64,000 nucleotides of DNA from Cyclobacterium sp. 1_MG-2023. GTDB lineage: Bacteria > Bacteroidota > Bacteroidia > Cytophagales > Cyclobacteriaceae. The notes under the pieces are model-generated. The model worked only from the letters and a program-made list of their open reading frames with translations. It searched no databases and had not been told where the DNA came from. Location: positions 50,081-114,080 of the forward strand of contig NZ_JAUOPC010000001.1 in NCBI RefSeq assembly GCF_030546805.1, read 5' to 3'. Shown one piece after another: positions 8,971-17,562 of the stretch. The translations under genes and the position numbers were made by a program. Within the stretch, counting starts at the first letter, position 1; each line of letters starts with the position of its first letter.

Positions 8971-10815
8971 ATGATAAAAAAAATTACTTGCTGGATTGCC
9001 TATGTTTTTTTCATTTTTCCTGCATTCAGCCAACAACAAAACTGGCACCCAATAAATGACAAAATCTTGTCAGAATGGGCAATGGATATTGACCCTAATG
9101 CCCCACTTCCTGAATATCCAAGACCACAGATGAGCAGAGAAAATTGGACAAATCTCAATGGCATTTGGCAATATGCCATTGTTGAGAAAGGCACCAAGCA
9201 ACCCGGCAATTACCAAGGGGATATTTTAGTTCCTTATGCAATAGAGTCTGCATTATCCGGGGTGGGTAAAACAGTAGGTAAAGACCAGGAACTTTGGTAC
9301 CATAGAGGCTTCGAAATTGACCGAGGGATGAGGAGAGGGAAATTGTTACTTCATTTTGGCGCGGTGGATTGGGAAGCGGAGGTGTTTATCAATGGAAAGC
9401 GTATAGGCCAGCATCAAGGTGGCTACGATCCTTTCTCATTTGAAATAAGTGAGGCTTTGGTATCCGGAAAAACACAACAAATAAGCATTCGGGTTTGGGA
9501 TCCCACTGATGAAGGTCCCCAACCTCGAGGAAAACAAATCAATAAACCACATGGCATTTGGTATACACCGGTTACTGGCATTTGGCAAACGGTTTGGTTA
9601 GAATCGGTTCCTGATCAATATATTTCCGATATAAGAAATACAGCTGATCTGGACAATAAGCAGATATCTGTGCATGCACAGGTAAATGATCCTAAACCCG
9701 GACAAATGATAAGCGTTCGCCTCCTAGCCAATGGAGAGCTGGTAGAAGAGCAGGAGGTGCCTGCAGGTGAATCCACAACTTTTTCTATTCAAAACCCCAA
9801 TATCTGGGGCCCTGACAACCCTTTTTTGTATGACATAGAAGCGCAATTGAAGGTTGGTAAAAAAGCAGTGGATGTAGTGAAAAGCTATACCGCCATGAGA
9901 AAAATAAGCATGTTGCCGGATGCCAATGGTAATCAGCGCATGTTATTGAATGATAAATTTTTATTTCAATATGGCCCCTTGGATCAAGGGTGGTGGCCTG
10001 ATGGCCTATACACCGCGCCAACTGAAGAGGCTTTGATATATGATATAGATAAAACCAAAGAGATGGGTTTTAATATGATAAGAAAGCATGTGAAAGTGGA
10101 ACCAGCCAGGTGGTATTATCACTGTGATAAAATAGGAATGCTGGTATGGCAAGACATGCCTAGTGGAGACATGGGGAATAGGTGGGAATCCAGACCCGGT
10201 GTGGTAGGTAAAGGCACAGAGAAGAAGAGAAGCCCGGAATCTATTGCTATTTTCAAAAAAGAATGGAAAGCCATTATGGATGCCAATTATAATTTCCCAT
10301 CGATTATTGTTTGGGTGCCTTTTAATGAAGCTTGGGGCCAGTTCAATACAGAGGAAATTGTAATATGGACCGTAGAATATGACCCTTCACGATTGGTAAA
10401 CGGAGCCAGTGGAGGGAATTATACTTTGGAGGGCCAAATTATGGACATGCACAATTACCCGGACCCTGTGATGCCTGACCCCAAAATCTGGGGTCAAGGT
10501 CAAATTATTGTATTGGGAGAATTTGGTGGTTTGGGTTTGCCAATAGAAGGACATACCTGGCAGGATAAAGACAATTGGGGATACCAAAGCTTTAAAGATA
10601 AAGGTGCTTTGAGAGAAAGATACAGTAAACTGATTCAAGACCTTAAACCACTTATTCCCATGGGACTTTCTGCAGCCATTTATACCCAAACAACTGATGT
10701 AGAAGTGGAGACGAATGGCTTGATGACCTATGATAGAAAAGTTACCAAAATTGAGCCTCAATTCTTAAAGCAATTGCACATGGAGTTGTATACAATTAAA
10801 ATCCCTAAGAAATGA
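8971..10815 (+). CDS. Exported glycoside hydrolase family 2 enzyme
   Basis: A 614-residue GH2-type glycosidase (beta-galactosidase/beta-glucuronidase clan). The N-terminus is a signal peptide ending about residue 20 (FPAFSQ), so the enzyme is periplasmic or surface-exposed. The order is sugar-binding jelly roll (about 60-215), immunoglobulin-like domain (about 215-310) and TIM barrel (about 320-610). The acid/base glutamate is likely E453 in FNEAWGQ and the nucleophile E517 in VLGEFGG. It lacks the extra C-terminal domains of long LacZ-type enzymes. The stop overlaps the next ATG by four bases (10812-10815), and the following genes encode a mutarotase and a lactonase, so it likely starts an operon releasing and processing a monosaccharide such as galactose. 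The exact substrate cannot be read from the sequence. Confidence 0.88.
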   Translation: MIKKITCWIAYVFFIFPAFSQQQNWHPINDKILSEWAMDIDPNAPLPEYPRPQMSRENWTNLNGIWQYAIVEKGTKQPGNYQGDILVPYAIESALSGVGKTVGKDQELWYHRGFEIDRGMRRGKLLLHFGAVDWEAEVFINGKRIGQHQGGYDPFSFEISEALVSGKTQQISIRVWDPTDEGPQPRGKQINKPHGIWYTPVTGIWQTVWLESVPDQYISDIRNTADLDNKQISVHAQVNDPKPGQMISVRLLANGELVEEQEVPAGESTTFSIQNPNIWGPDNPFLYDIEAQLKVGKKAVDVVKSYTAMRKISMLPDANGNQRMLLNDKFLFQYGPLDQGWWPDGLYTAPTEEALIYDIDKTKEMGFNMIRKHVKVEPARWYYHCDKIGMLVWQDMPSGDMGNRWESRPGVVGKGTEKKRSPESIAIFKKEWKAIMDANYNFPSIIVWVPFNEAWGQFNTEEIVIWTVEYDPSRLVNGASGGNYTLEGQIMDMHNYPDPVMPDPKIWGQGQIIVLGEFGGLGLPIEGHTWQDKDNWGYQSFKDKGALRERYSKLIQDLKPLIPMGLSAAIYTQTTDVEVETNGLMTYDRKVTKIEPQFLKQLHMELYTIKIPKK

Positions 10816-11984
10816 AAAATTTAACCTTAAAGGCACTCTTTATTGCCGGTCTATTGACAGCATGTGGACAAAACAATAAAGAGCAAGCCGTAACCGAACA
10901 ACAAACAGAACCGAAATATTTAACAGCAATGGAAGATTCAGCATTTGAAAAAACAATAGACGGAAAAGAAGTGAAATTGTATCACCTTACCAATAAAAAT
11001 GGTATGGAAATGACCGTAACCAATTTTGGCGCCAGGGTAGTAGAATTGTTCACTCCGGATAAAAACGGGAATTTTGAGGATGTTGTTTTGGGATATGATG
11101 ATCTCGATGAATATAGCATTAATCCCGGTGGATATTATGGCGCCCCCATTGGTAGGTATGGCAATCGCATTGCCAATGCTCAATTTACATTAGACGGTAA
11201 AACGTATTCCCTGGAGGCTAATAATGGCCCAAACAATCTTCACGGTGCTCCGGAAGGTTACCATAAGGTGGTTTGGGAAGTACTTGAAGCTACTGATCAA
11301 AAATTGGAAATGAAGTATGTTTCGCCGGATGGAGAAGCAGGGTTTCCTGGTGAATTAACGGTTTTCATGAATTATTACCTGACAGATGACAATGAGTTTA
11401 AAATCACCTATAAGGCCACTACTGATAAGCCCACAATAGTAAACTTAACCCATCACTCTTTTTTTAATCTAAATGGACATGGTGAAGGGAGTGTCAGAAA
11501 CCATAAGCTTCAGTTGAATGCCGATAATTTTACTCCTGTGGATGATAATTTGATACCACTGGGTGAAATCAGGTCTGTTAAAGGAACGCCTTTTGATTTT
11601 AGTGAACCTCACCTTGTAGGAGAGCGCATAGATGCAGACAATGAGCAGCTAAAAAAAGGAGGAGGATATGACCACAATTGGGTGGTTAACCGTGAAGAAG
11701 GGAATACAGAAACCATTAAAATTGCTTCTGTTTGGGTTCCTGAAAATGGCCGTAAGATGGAAGTTTATACGGACCAACCCGGAGTACAGGTATATACAGG
11801 TAATTTTATGACGGGGGGTGGACCTTCAAAAGCCGGCAAAGATTATGGTAAGCAAGGGGCCATATGTTTGGAAACACAACATTATCCTGATTCTCCAAAT
11901 CAGCCTTCTTTTCCTTCTGTTACCCTAAGACCGGAAGAGACTTATTCACATGAATGTATTTATAAATTTTCTGTGATTGATTGA
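10812..11984 (+). CDS. galM: Aldose 1-epimerase (galactose mutarotase), lipoprotein
   Basis: A 390-residue enzyme that interconverts alpha and beta anomers of aldoses. The N-terminus is a lipoprotein signal with a lipobox ending at Cys18 (LLTAC), so it is an envelope lipoprotein rather than cytoplasmic. GalM hallmarks are present: R115 in GRYGNRI, H144 in NNLHGAPEG, H214/H215 in THHSFFNLNG as the acid, D287 in GGYDHNW and the catalytic base E354 in CLETQHYPDSP. Length is normal for the family plus the leader. It overlaps the GH2 gene by four bases and is followed four bases later by an SMP-30-like gene, consistent with handling sugar released outside the cytoplasm. Confidence 0.92.
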   Translation: MKNLTLKALFIAGLLTACGQNNKEQAVTEQQTEPKYLTAMEDSAFEKTIDGKEVKLYHLTNKNGMEMTVTNFGARVVELFTPDKNGNFEDVVLGYDDLDEYSINPGGYYGAPIGRYGNRIANAQFTLDGKTYSLEANNGPNNLHGAPEGYHKVVWEVLEATDQKLEMKYVSPDGEAGFPGELTVFMNYYLTDDNEFKITYKATTDKPTIVNLTHHSFFNLNGHGEGSVRNHKLQLNADNFTPVDDNLIPLGEIRSVKGTPFDFSEPHLVGERIDADNEQLKKGGGYDHNWVVNREEGNTETIKIASVWVPENGRKMEVYTDQPGVQVYTGNFMTGGGPSKAGKDYGKQGAICLETQHYPDSPNQPSFPSVTLRPEETYSHECIYKFSVID

Positions 11985-11988
11985 TCGT

Positions 11989-13014
11989 ATGAAAACTTCC
12001 TCGATTTATATCTTGATATTGCTTTTTGCAGGAATGTTATATTCCTGTGGAGGCAATAATAAGCAAGGAGCGCATAAGAAAGCATTGATGCCATTTACAA
12101 TAATTTCTGAGGGAGATAAACTTTATTCAATTATAGAAGAGGGAATACAAGCGGAAATTTTAGGAAGTGGTTATGCATGGACTGAAGGCCCCTTGTGGAT
12201 TGAAGAGGAGGAAATGTTATTGTTTTCAGAAATCCCTGCCAATAAGGTGCATTCTTGGAAGGAAGGTGCTGCTCCTGAAGTATACCTTGAACCAGCAGGA
12301 TTAACATCAGATGAAAATAGAGGAGGGGAGGTAGGTTCCAATGGCCTACTTTTGGATCCCAATGGGAAACTGGTGTTGTGTCAACATGGAGACAGGAGGT
12401 TGGCCAGGATGCTTGCAGATTTGGATGCTCCGGCCCCTGAATATGAAGGAATTGTTACAGAATATGATGGAAAACCTTTCAATAGCCCCAATGATGCTGT
12501 TTACGATACTAAAGGGAATTTATATTTTACTGATCCTCCTTATGGTTTGGAGCATCGGATGGATGACCCAAAGAAAGCCATCGATTTTCAAGGTGTTTAT
12601 AAGTTGAATAAGGAGGGGGATTTGCAACTGCTACTTGATAGTATTACCAGACCCAACGGTATAGCTTTGTTTCCAGATGAAGAAAGGCTTATTATAGCCA
12701 ATTCTGATCCGGAAAAACCCATTTGGTACTTTTATACTTTGGATGAAAATAAAGGGCTGAAAGAAGGAAGGATTTTCTATGATGCAAGTGAAGTAGCCAA
12801 TAATGAAGCAGGTCTACCGGATGGACTAAAAATCATGAAAGATGGGACAGTCATCGCAACAGGACCCGGCGGAATTTGGTTCTTTGGACCTGATGGAATT
12901 TTATTAGGCAGGCTTAAGTTTTCAGAACTAGTGTCCAACGTTGCTTTGAATAAAAAGGAGGACTTTTTATTTGCAACGGCCGATAGTTATGTGCTCCGGA
13001 TTCCTTTAAAATAA
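11989..13014 (+). CDS. SMP-30/gluconolactonase-like lipoprotein
   Basis: A 341-residue six-bladed beta-propeller protein of the SMP-30/gluconolactonase/LRE family. These are metal-dependent enzymes that open sugar lactones. The leader is a lipoprotein signal with the cysteine in MLYSCGG. Family features visible are the metal-site glutamate region WTEGPLW, the blade motif FNSPNDAVYDTKGNLYFTDPPYG and the RPNGIALFPDE/LPDGLKI pair. The ATG at 11989 is preferred over the in-frame TTG at 11977, which lies inside the upstream gene and would lengthen the leader. It is the last gene of the GH2-galM operon, with a terminator-like hairpin just after it. The lactone substrate is unknown. Confidence 0.85.
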   Translation: MKTSSIYILILLFAGMLYSCGGNNKQGAHKKALMPFTIISEGDKLYSIIEEGIQAEILGSGYAWTEGPLWIEEEEMLLFSEIPANKVHSWKEGAAPEVYLEPAGLTSDENRGGEVGSNGLLLDPNGKLVLCQHGDRRLARMLADLDAPAPEYEGIVTEYDGKPFNSPNDAVYDTKGNLYFTDPPYGLEHRMDDPKKAIDFQGVYKLNKEGDLQLLLDSITRPNGIALFPDEERLIIANSDPEKPIWYFYTLDENKGLKEGRIFYDASEVANNEAGLPDGLKIMKDGTVIATGPGGIWFFGPDGILLGRLKFSELVSNVALNKKEDFLFATADSYVLRIPLK

Positions 13015-13031
13015 GTTTTACTAATATCGAG

Positions 13032-13087
13032 GCCGTGCTCCCTTGCCGTTAAATGAATTTCAGTAAGGGAACGCGGCTTTTTATTTT
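13032..13087 (+). terminator. Rho-independent terminator of the GH2 operon
   Basis: A 13-base stem (13032-13044 with 13065-13077, containing one G-U pair and one mismatch, GCCGTGCTCCCTT with AAGGGAACGCGGC) is followed by a T-rich run. It lies 18 bases after the lactonase stop. Its second arm overlaps the 3' end of the convergent flavoprotein gene. Confidence 0.75.
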
Positions 13088-14191
13088 ATTTTTGAGGTCA
13101 TCCGGAAAGGCTTTTTTGCCCATAAAGATATCTGTTAAGATTTCACAGCCTTTTTGTCCGTATTTGCTAAGGAGCATATTCCTAATGGCAGGTTGGGCAT
13201 AACAGATAAATGCAATAATAGCCGAATTGCCCAGTTCGGTTAGAATATGTTGATCGAGCAATTGCTGGTAGGCCTTATTGGCATCTTTTTCATTCTCAAA
13301 ATTTTCTACAATGGCCTTTGCTGCCAGTTCTCCTGATAAAATAGCGTTTGAAATACCCTCGGCGGTGAGGGGGTCAGCAAAACCTGCCGCATCCCCGGAA
13401 AGAAAAATTCTATCCTTTGAAAAAGCATCTTTTCTTTGGCCTACTGGAATTTGGAATCCATGCGCCTCTGATTCTAAAATTTCTTTAATATCTAATTTTT
13501 TTAAATATTCCTTATAATATTTTTTTAGATCAATCTTTTGCTTTTTTAAAGTACCAACACCCAATGACAGGTGGCCATTTTTAGGAAAACACCAGGCATA
13601 ACCATCGGGAACGGCATCCACATCAAAGCGGACATTTTTAGATAATCGGTTGTAATCCTCTTCAGATACCTTTACTTCATATTCCAATGCAGGAATCAGC
13701 TTGCGGCTCTCTTTCCAGCCTCCCAATTTGGCAGTTTGGCTTAAGGCACCATCAGCCCCGATTAGGTATTGGCATTTAATATCCTCACCGGAGGTTTTTA
13801 TATGCAACCCATCTACTTCTTTTGTCAAGCCTACCATGCTGGTTTGGGCTATGATTTGAGCTCCTTTTTCCATTGCCTTATTGACCAGAAATTGATCAAA
13901 AGTATCTCTCATGACCATGGAAATGATGGGTTCATCTCTTTTTGCTTTAAAAAAATGAGGACTTTTTTCAAAAAAAACTTCAAGTTCATAAAATTCCTTT
14001 TCAACTACTTCATCAATGGAAAAGGGTAGGCGAATTCGGCCTCTATGTACCAAACCTCCCCCACATGTTTTGTAGCGTGGAAGTTTCTCTTTTTCAATTA
14101 AAATTACTTTTTTTCCATTTTTTGCCGCATGGTAGGCGGCCATGGCACCGGAAGGGCCGGTACCAATTATGGCAATGTCATACTCTTTCAT
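13049..14191 (-). CDS. Geranylgeranyl reductase family FAD oxidoreductase
   Basis: A 380-residue FAD/NAD(P)-dependent oxidoreductase. The N-terminal dinucleotide-binding motif GTGPSG (10-15) is followed by EKEKLPRYKTCGGG (33-46), a signature of the geranylgeranyl-reductase group. A second FAD motif, FLSGDAAGFADPLTAEGI, lies at about 263-280. Members reduce isoprenoid double bonds in lipids or quinone side chains, but many are flavin hydroxylases or halogenase relatives of unknown role, so the substrate is open. No signal peptide is seen. It lies eight bases downstream of the small gene at 14200-14556, forming a two-gene leftward operon. The 3' end shares sequence with the terminator of the convergent operon. 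Confidence 0.85.
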   Translation of the reverse strand: MKEYDIAIIGTGPSGAMAAYHAAKNGKKVILIEKEKLPRYKTCGGGLVHRGRIRLPFSIDEVVEKEFYELEVFFEKSPHFFKAKRDEPIISMVMRDTFDQFLVNKAMEKGAQIIAQTSMVGLTKEVDGLHIKTSGEDIKCQYLIGADGALSQTAKLGGWKESRKLIPALEYEVKVSEEDYNRLSKNVRFDVDAVPDGYAWCFPKNGHLSLGVGTLKKQKIDLKKYYKEYLKKLDIKEILESEAHGFQIPVGQRKDAFSKDRIFLSGDAAGFADPLTAEGISNAILSGELAAKAIVENFENEKDANKAYQQLLDQHILTELGNSAIIAFICYAQPAIRNMLLSKYGQKGCEILTDIFMGKKAFPDDLKNKIKSRVPLLKFI

Positions 14192-14199
14192 GGGTAATT

Positions 14200-14556
14200 T
14201 TATAAATCTTCAGTTTCTCTCTCAGGAATATCAGGACCGATCAATACTAATTGACTTTTTTCAGGGCTAAATTCATAGGTCAATTTTATTTTATCGAGAT
14301 CAGTCTCATTAATATTTAGACAGGCGTTATAAAAAATCTTGTTAAAGCTTAAATAAAAAGATCCAGTGTGTTGTTCCGGAGAAACTATTGGATCTACTAA
14401 TTGGATGTTTTCAGCCAATGCACCATCCAACTTGGCATAAAGGCTTAAAAAAATTTCCAATTCATTTTTTTTCTCTTTTAAAACCCAAGAAAGTGCAGTA
14501 AGAATATTATCTGCCTTTTTTATGTTTTCACTTTTAAAAATCCACTTCTCTTGCAT
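14200..14556 (-). CDS. Small conserved-looking hypothetical protein
   Basis: A 118-residue soluble protein that I do not recognise. It has no signal peptide or membrane segment and reads as a mix of helix (residues about 10-45, rich in K, E and L) and beta strands towards the C-terminus. The ATG at 14556 is the first start in an open frame, and codon use looks ordinary for the window. It sits eight bases upstream of the flavoprotein gene, so it is probably co-transcribed and may be functionally linked. No function is assigned. Confidence 0.6.
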   Translation of the reverse strand: MQEKWIFKSENIKKADNILTALSWVLKEKKNELEIFLSLYAKLDGALAENIQLVDPIVSPEQHTGSFYLSFNKIFYNACLNINETDLDKIKLTYEFSPEKSQLVLIGPDIPERETEDL

Positions 14557-15000
14557 TATGATATCAAATTTTGAATAGTAAAGGTAATCGAAAAACCTTT
14601 AATTTAAACAATAGCCCATTCATGATAAATTGACGTAATTCTATTGAAAATATCAGTTGTGATCAAAAATAAATAATTAAATTGAAAAGGAATAAAAAAA
14701 ACTTTATCCCTGAAAAATAACCAAAAATAAACTACAGTATTTTTACCCAAGATTTTGTTTATTAATTATAAGTTTTAGATCAAAGTCATTTGGTATAAGT
14801 ATGATTTTTTTGGAGTTTCTTCGGGAAGGTAGGTAAAAACAGGCCTATTGACTGTTTGATTTTGAGCCAAATTATGTTTATTTAATTAGGCTTTTTCCAT
14901 AATATTAGGTTTTCAACTTTATAATATCCCCTTATTATTCATTTTAAATAATCATTCAGTAATAAATAATACATATTTCTCATACAATAACCTTAAATAA
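14557..15000. other. Divergent AT-rich intergenic region
   Basis: This 444-base spacer lies between the leftward small-protein gene and the rightward sugar operon. A weak -7-like sequence, TATGTTTA (14873-14880), lies about 120 bases before the 15001 ATG but lacks a well-spaced TTTG. I see no hairpin terminator, RNA gene or ORF in it. Confidence 0.45.
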
Positions 15001-15699
15001 ATGAAACCAATTGTTCAGATTAGTTTAGACCTAACCAACATTGACGAAGCTTTAGAAACGGCTGCTCTTGCCATGCGCGCTGGAGTGGATTGGTTGGAAG
15101 CAGGAACCCCTTTAATATTGGCGGAAGGTCTTCATGGCGTCAGAAAACTTAGGGAAGCTTTTCCTAATACGCCCATAGTAGCAGATTTAAAAACCATGGA
15201 TGGTGGATATCTTGAAGCTGAAATGATGGCCAAGGCAGGTGCTACTCATGTAGTGGTAATGGCAAGAGCCCATGAAGAAACAATTAAATGTGTGGTGCAA
15301 GCGGGTAAAGACCATGGTGCAAAAGTGATGGGGGACAATTTAGGTTGCCCGGACATGGTGGCCGGCGCAAAATTCTTAGAAGATCACGGATGTGATTATA
15401 TTGTTCACCACATTGGTTATGATGAAAGAAGGGGGATTGCTGCACAAGGCAAAAGGATGCCTAGCCCACTGGATCAATTGGAAGAAATTGTTGCAGCTGT
15501 TGATGTACCTGTACAGGCAGTTGGTGGTTTAAGTTTAGAGCAGGCCATATCTACTCCTAAATATGGTGCGCCACTTGTTGTCCTTGGAGCTCCTTTAACC
15601 ATCGATGCAGATGCTTTTAAAACTGCTGATGGAGACTTGGAAGCATCTTTAAGGAAAATATGTGATGCGATCCATGCTTATGGAGATGTAAAAATATAA
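15001..15699 (+). CDS. OMP-decarboxylase-superfamily sugar-phosphate aldolase/decarboxylase
   Basis: A 232-residue TIM-barrel enzyme of the 3-hexulose-6-phosphate synthase / 3-keto-L-gulonate-6-phosphate decarboxylase type. The active-site signature D-x-K-x-x-D is clear as D62, K64 and D67 in ADLKTMDGG. A phosphate-binding glycine loop (VQAVGGLS) and the late loop VLGAPL also fit. The formaldehyde-fixing role (HPS) normally needs a 6-phospho-3-hexuloisomerase partner, and none is visible nearby. A decarboxylase or retro-aldol role on a keto-sugar acid phosphate is therefore at least as likely. It opens a five-gene plus-strand operon (spacing 21 bases to the next gene) with dehydrogenases, an isomerase and a lactonase, suggesting a complete sugar or sugar-acid catabolic route. 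Confidence 0.8.
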   Translation: MKPIVQISLDLTNIDEALETAALAMRAGVDWLEAGTPLILAEGLHGVRKLREAFPNTPIVADLKTMDGGYLEAEMMAKAGATHVVVMARAHEETIKCVVQAGKDHGAKVMGDNLGCPDMVAGAKFLEDHGCDYIVHHIGYDERRGIAAQGKRMPSPLDQLEEIVAAVDVPVQAVGGLSLEQAISTPKYGAPLVVLGAPLTIDADAFKTADGDLEASLRKICDAIHAYGDVKI

Positions 15700-15720
15700 T
15701 CAGAATAAAAATATTAAATA

Positions 15721-16746
15721 ATGAAAGCAGCAGCAGTAGTGAATTATGCGGAAGCCAAAGGTTCCGTAGAAATTAGAGAAATTGAACAACCTGAAATAGG
15801 TGAAGGTGAGGTATTATTAGAAGTGGCCAATGTAGGTGTCTGTGGTAGTGATCTGCATCAATGGACTTCTGACCACAGTTGGCCGGTTAATTATCCGGTA
15901 GTTTTAGGACATGAGTTTGGTGGTAAAATTCTAGAAGTAGGCCCAAGAGTAGAAGGCTGGAAAGTTGGTGACAGGGTGGTAAGTGAAACTGCTGCAGTGA
16001 TAGATCCATTGAATCCAATGAGTAGAATTGGTCTCTATAACTTAGACCCAACTCGAAAAGGTTTTGGTTACGGAGTGAATGGTGCCATGACAAAGTATGT
16101 AAAGGTGCCTGCACGTTGTTTGCACAATGTGCCTGAACAAGTGCCTTTTGAGGAAGCTTGTCTGACAGAACCTTGTTGTGTGGCCTATAGTGCAGTTGTT
16201 GTCAATTCAAATATCAAACCCGGAGACAGGGTTTTGGTGATTGGTCCCGGAACGATAGGGATGTTATGTGCTGTAATGGCCAAAATTAATGGTGCAGAAG
16301 TAGCAGTAGTAGGTTTAGAAGCCGATAGAGGTAGATTGGAAATTGCCAAAAGCTATGGCTGTGAGGCCATTATTGGTGATGCTACTGAATGGGCCAGAGA
16401 AAGAGATGGATTGGGTGCCGATCTAATCATTGATGCAGCGGGAGCAAGTGTTACGCTTAAAATCGCCATGGATCTGGTAAGACCAAATGGGCAAATCACC
16501 AAAGTGGGATGGGGACCACAGCCATGTAATTTTTCTTTGGATCCTATCGTCCAGAAAAATGTAAGATTACAAGGCAGTTTTAGTCACAACTGGCCAATTT
16601 GGGAAAAAGTTATTGGCATGATGGGGTCAGGTACCTTAGATGTAAAACCGATTATTGGTGGTGTATGGCCTGTGACCTCTTGGTTGGAAGCCTTTGAGAA
16701 AATGCACCATGGTGAGGTGGTAAAAAGTGTGCTGAAACCTGTTTAA
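15721..16746 (+). CDS. Zinc-type medium-chain dehydrogenase lacking structural-zinc cysteines
   Basis: A 341-residue MDR-family alcohol/polyol dehydrogenase similar in layout to sorbitol and threonine dehydrogenases. The catalytic zinc site is present: C41 in GVCGSDLH and H64-E65 in VLGHEFGG. The nucleotide motif GPGTIG (in VIGPGTIGMLCAVMA) is present in the Rossmann half. The lobe that normally carries four structural-zinc cysteines is kept in length, with LYNL preserved, but all four cysteines are replaced (segment about residues 92-112), so only one zinc is expected. It likely oxidises a hydroxyl of a sugar or sugar acid with NAD(P). It is only two bases from the next gene, an SDR, so two oxidoreductases act in the same pathway. 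Confidence 0.87.
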   Translation: MKAAAVVNYAEAKGSVEIREIEQPEIGEGEVLLEVANVGVCGSDLHQWTSDHSWPVNYPVVLGHEFGGKILEVGPRVEGWKVGDRVVSETAAVIDPLNPMSRIGLYNLDPTRKGFGYGVNGAMTKYVKVPARCLHNVPEQVPFEEACLTEPCCVAYSAVVVNSNIKPGDRVLVIGPGTIGMLCAVMAKINGAEVAVVGLEADRGRLEIAKSYGCEAIIGDATEWARERDGLGADLIIDAAGASVTLKIAMDLVRPNGQITKVGWGPQPCNFSLDPIVQKNVRLQGSFSHNWPIWEKVIGMMGSGTLDVKPIIGGVWPVTSWLEAFEKMHHGEVVKSVLKPV

Positions 16747-16748
16747 AC

Positions 16749-17540
16749 ATGCGCCTAAGAGATAAAGTAATTATCGTTACCGGAAGCACTACCGGTATTG
16801 GGAAAGCCATAGCATTGAAATGTGCCAAGGAGGGAGCCAAATTGGTCATTCATGGCTTAGAAGAAGATTGGGGGCAAGAAGTTGTGAAAACCATTGGACC
16901 TGATAAGGCGGTACTTCATATTGAAGATTTACAAAAGGAGGGATGTGCTGAAAGGTTGGTTGATTTGGCTGTAAGCACTTTCGGCAAATTAGATGCTTTA
17001 GTTAATAATGCCGCGTGGGTAGTTTCATCTGATTTGCAAGCTGTGGACAGGCCGTTTTTGGAAAAAGTATTGTCCATCAATACCATAGCACCCTTGCTTT
17101 TAATCAAAGCAGCATTAAAGCAAATGGAAGCCAATAGAGGGAATGTATTGAACATCGGTTCAGTGAATGCCTGGAGTGGGGAGCCGAATTTGCTCGCTTA
17201 CAGTATTTCCAAAGGTGGACTGATGACCATGACCAGAAATCTGGGTGACAGTCTCTTCCGTGACCATGGAGTAAGAGTCAATCAAATCAACCCGGGCTGG
17301 GTATTGACTGAAACTGAAAAACAAAGAAAAAAGGAACATGGGCTTTCTGACAAGTGGTTTGAAGACTTGCCGAAAATGTATGCTCCTGCCGGAAGAATTA
17401 TAGCTCCTGAAGAAATAGCTGCTGCAGCTATTTTCTGGCTATCAGATGAGTCCGGTCCTGTAAGTGGACAAGTAATGGAATTGGAGCAGTACCCTTTAAT
17501 AGGGAGAAATGCTCCCAAAGACACAAGTACAATTAATTAA
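16749..17540 (+). CDS. Short-chain dehydrogenase/reductase
   Basis: A 263-residue classical SDR. The cofactor motif TGSTTGIG occupies residues 11-18, the structural NNAAW motif lies near 86-90, and the catalytic residues are S138 in IGSVNA, with Y151 and K155 in YSISK. The C-terminal part around residue 240 (SGQVMELEQYPLIG) replaces the usual SG-x-x-x-x-VDGG ending of this family, so its pocket may be specialised. By context it oxidises or reduces a sugar intermediate of the operon. Start ATG at 16749, two bases after the previous stop. The gene ends 22 bases before the next gene. Confidence 0.88.
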   Translation: MRLRDKVIIVTGSTTGIGKAIALKCAKEGAKLVIHGLEEDWGQEVVKTIGPDKAVLHIEDLQKEGCAERLVDLAVSTFGKLDALVNNAAWVVSSDLQAVDRPFLEKVLSINTIAPLLLIKAALKQMEANRGNVLNIGSVNAWSGEPNLLAYSISKGGLMTMTRNLGDSLFRDHGVRVNQINPGWVLTETEKQRKKEHGLSDKWFEDLPKMYAPAGRIIAPEEIAAAAIFWLSDESGPVSGQVMELEQYPLIGRNAPKDTSTIN

Positions 17541-17562
17541 TTCAAATATTACAGTTATAAAT

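Noticed and set aside
17509..17562. Upstream in-frame start for the sugar isomerase
   Set aside because: It would overlap the SDR gene by 32 bases and add 18 residues not typical of the family.
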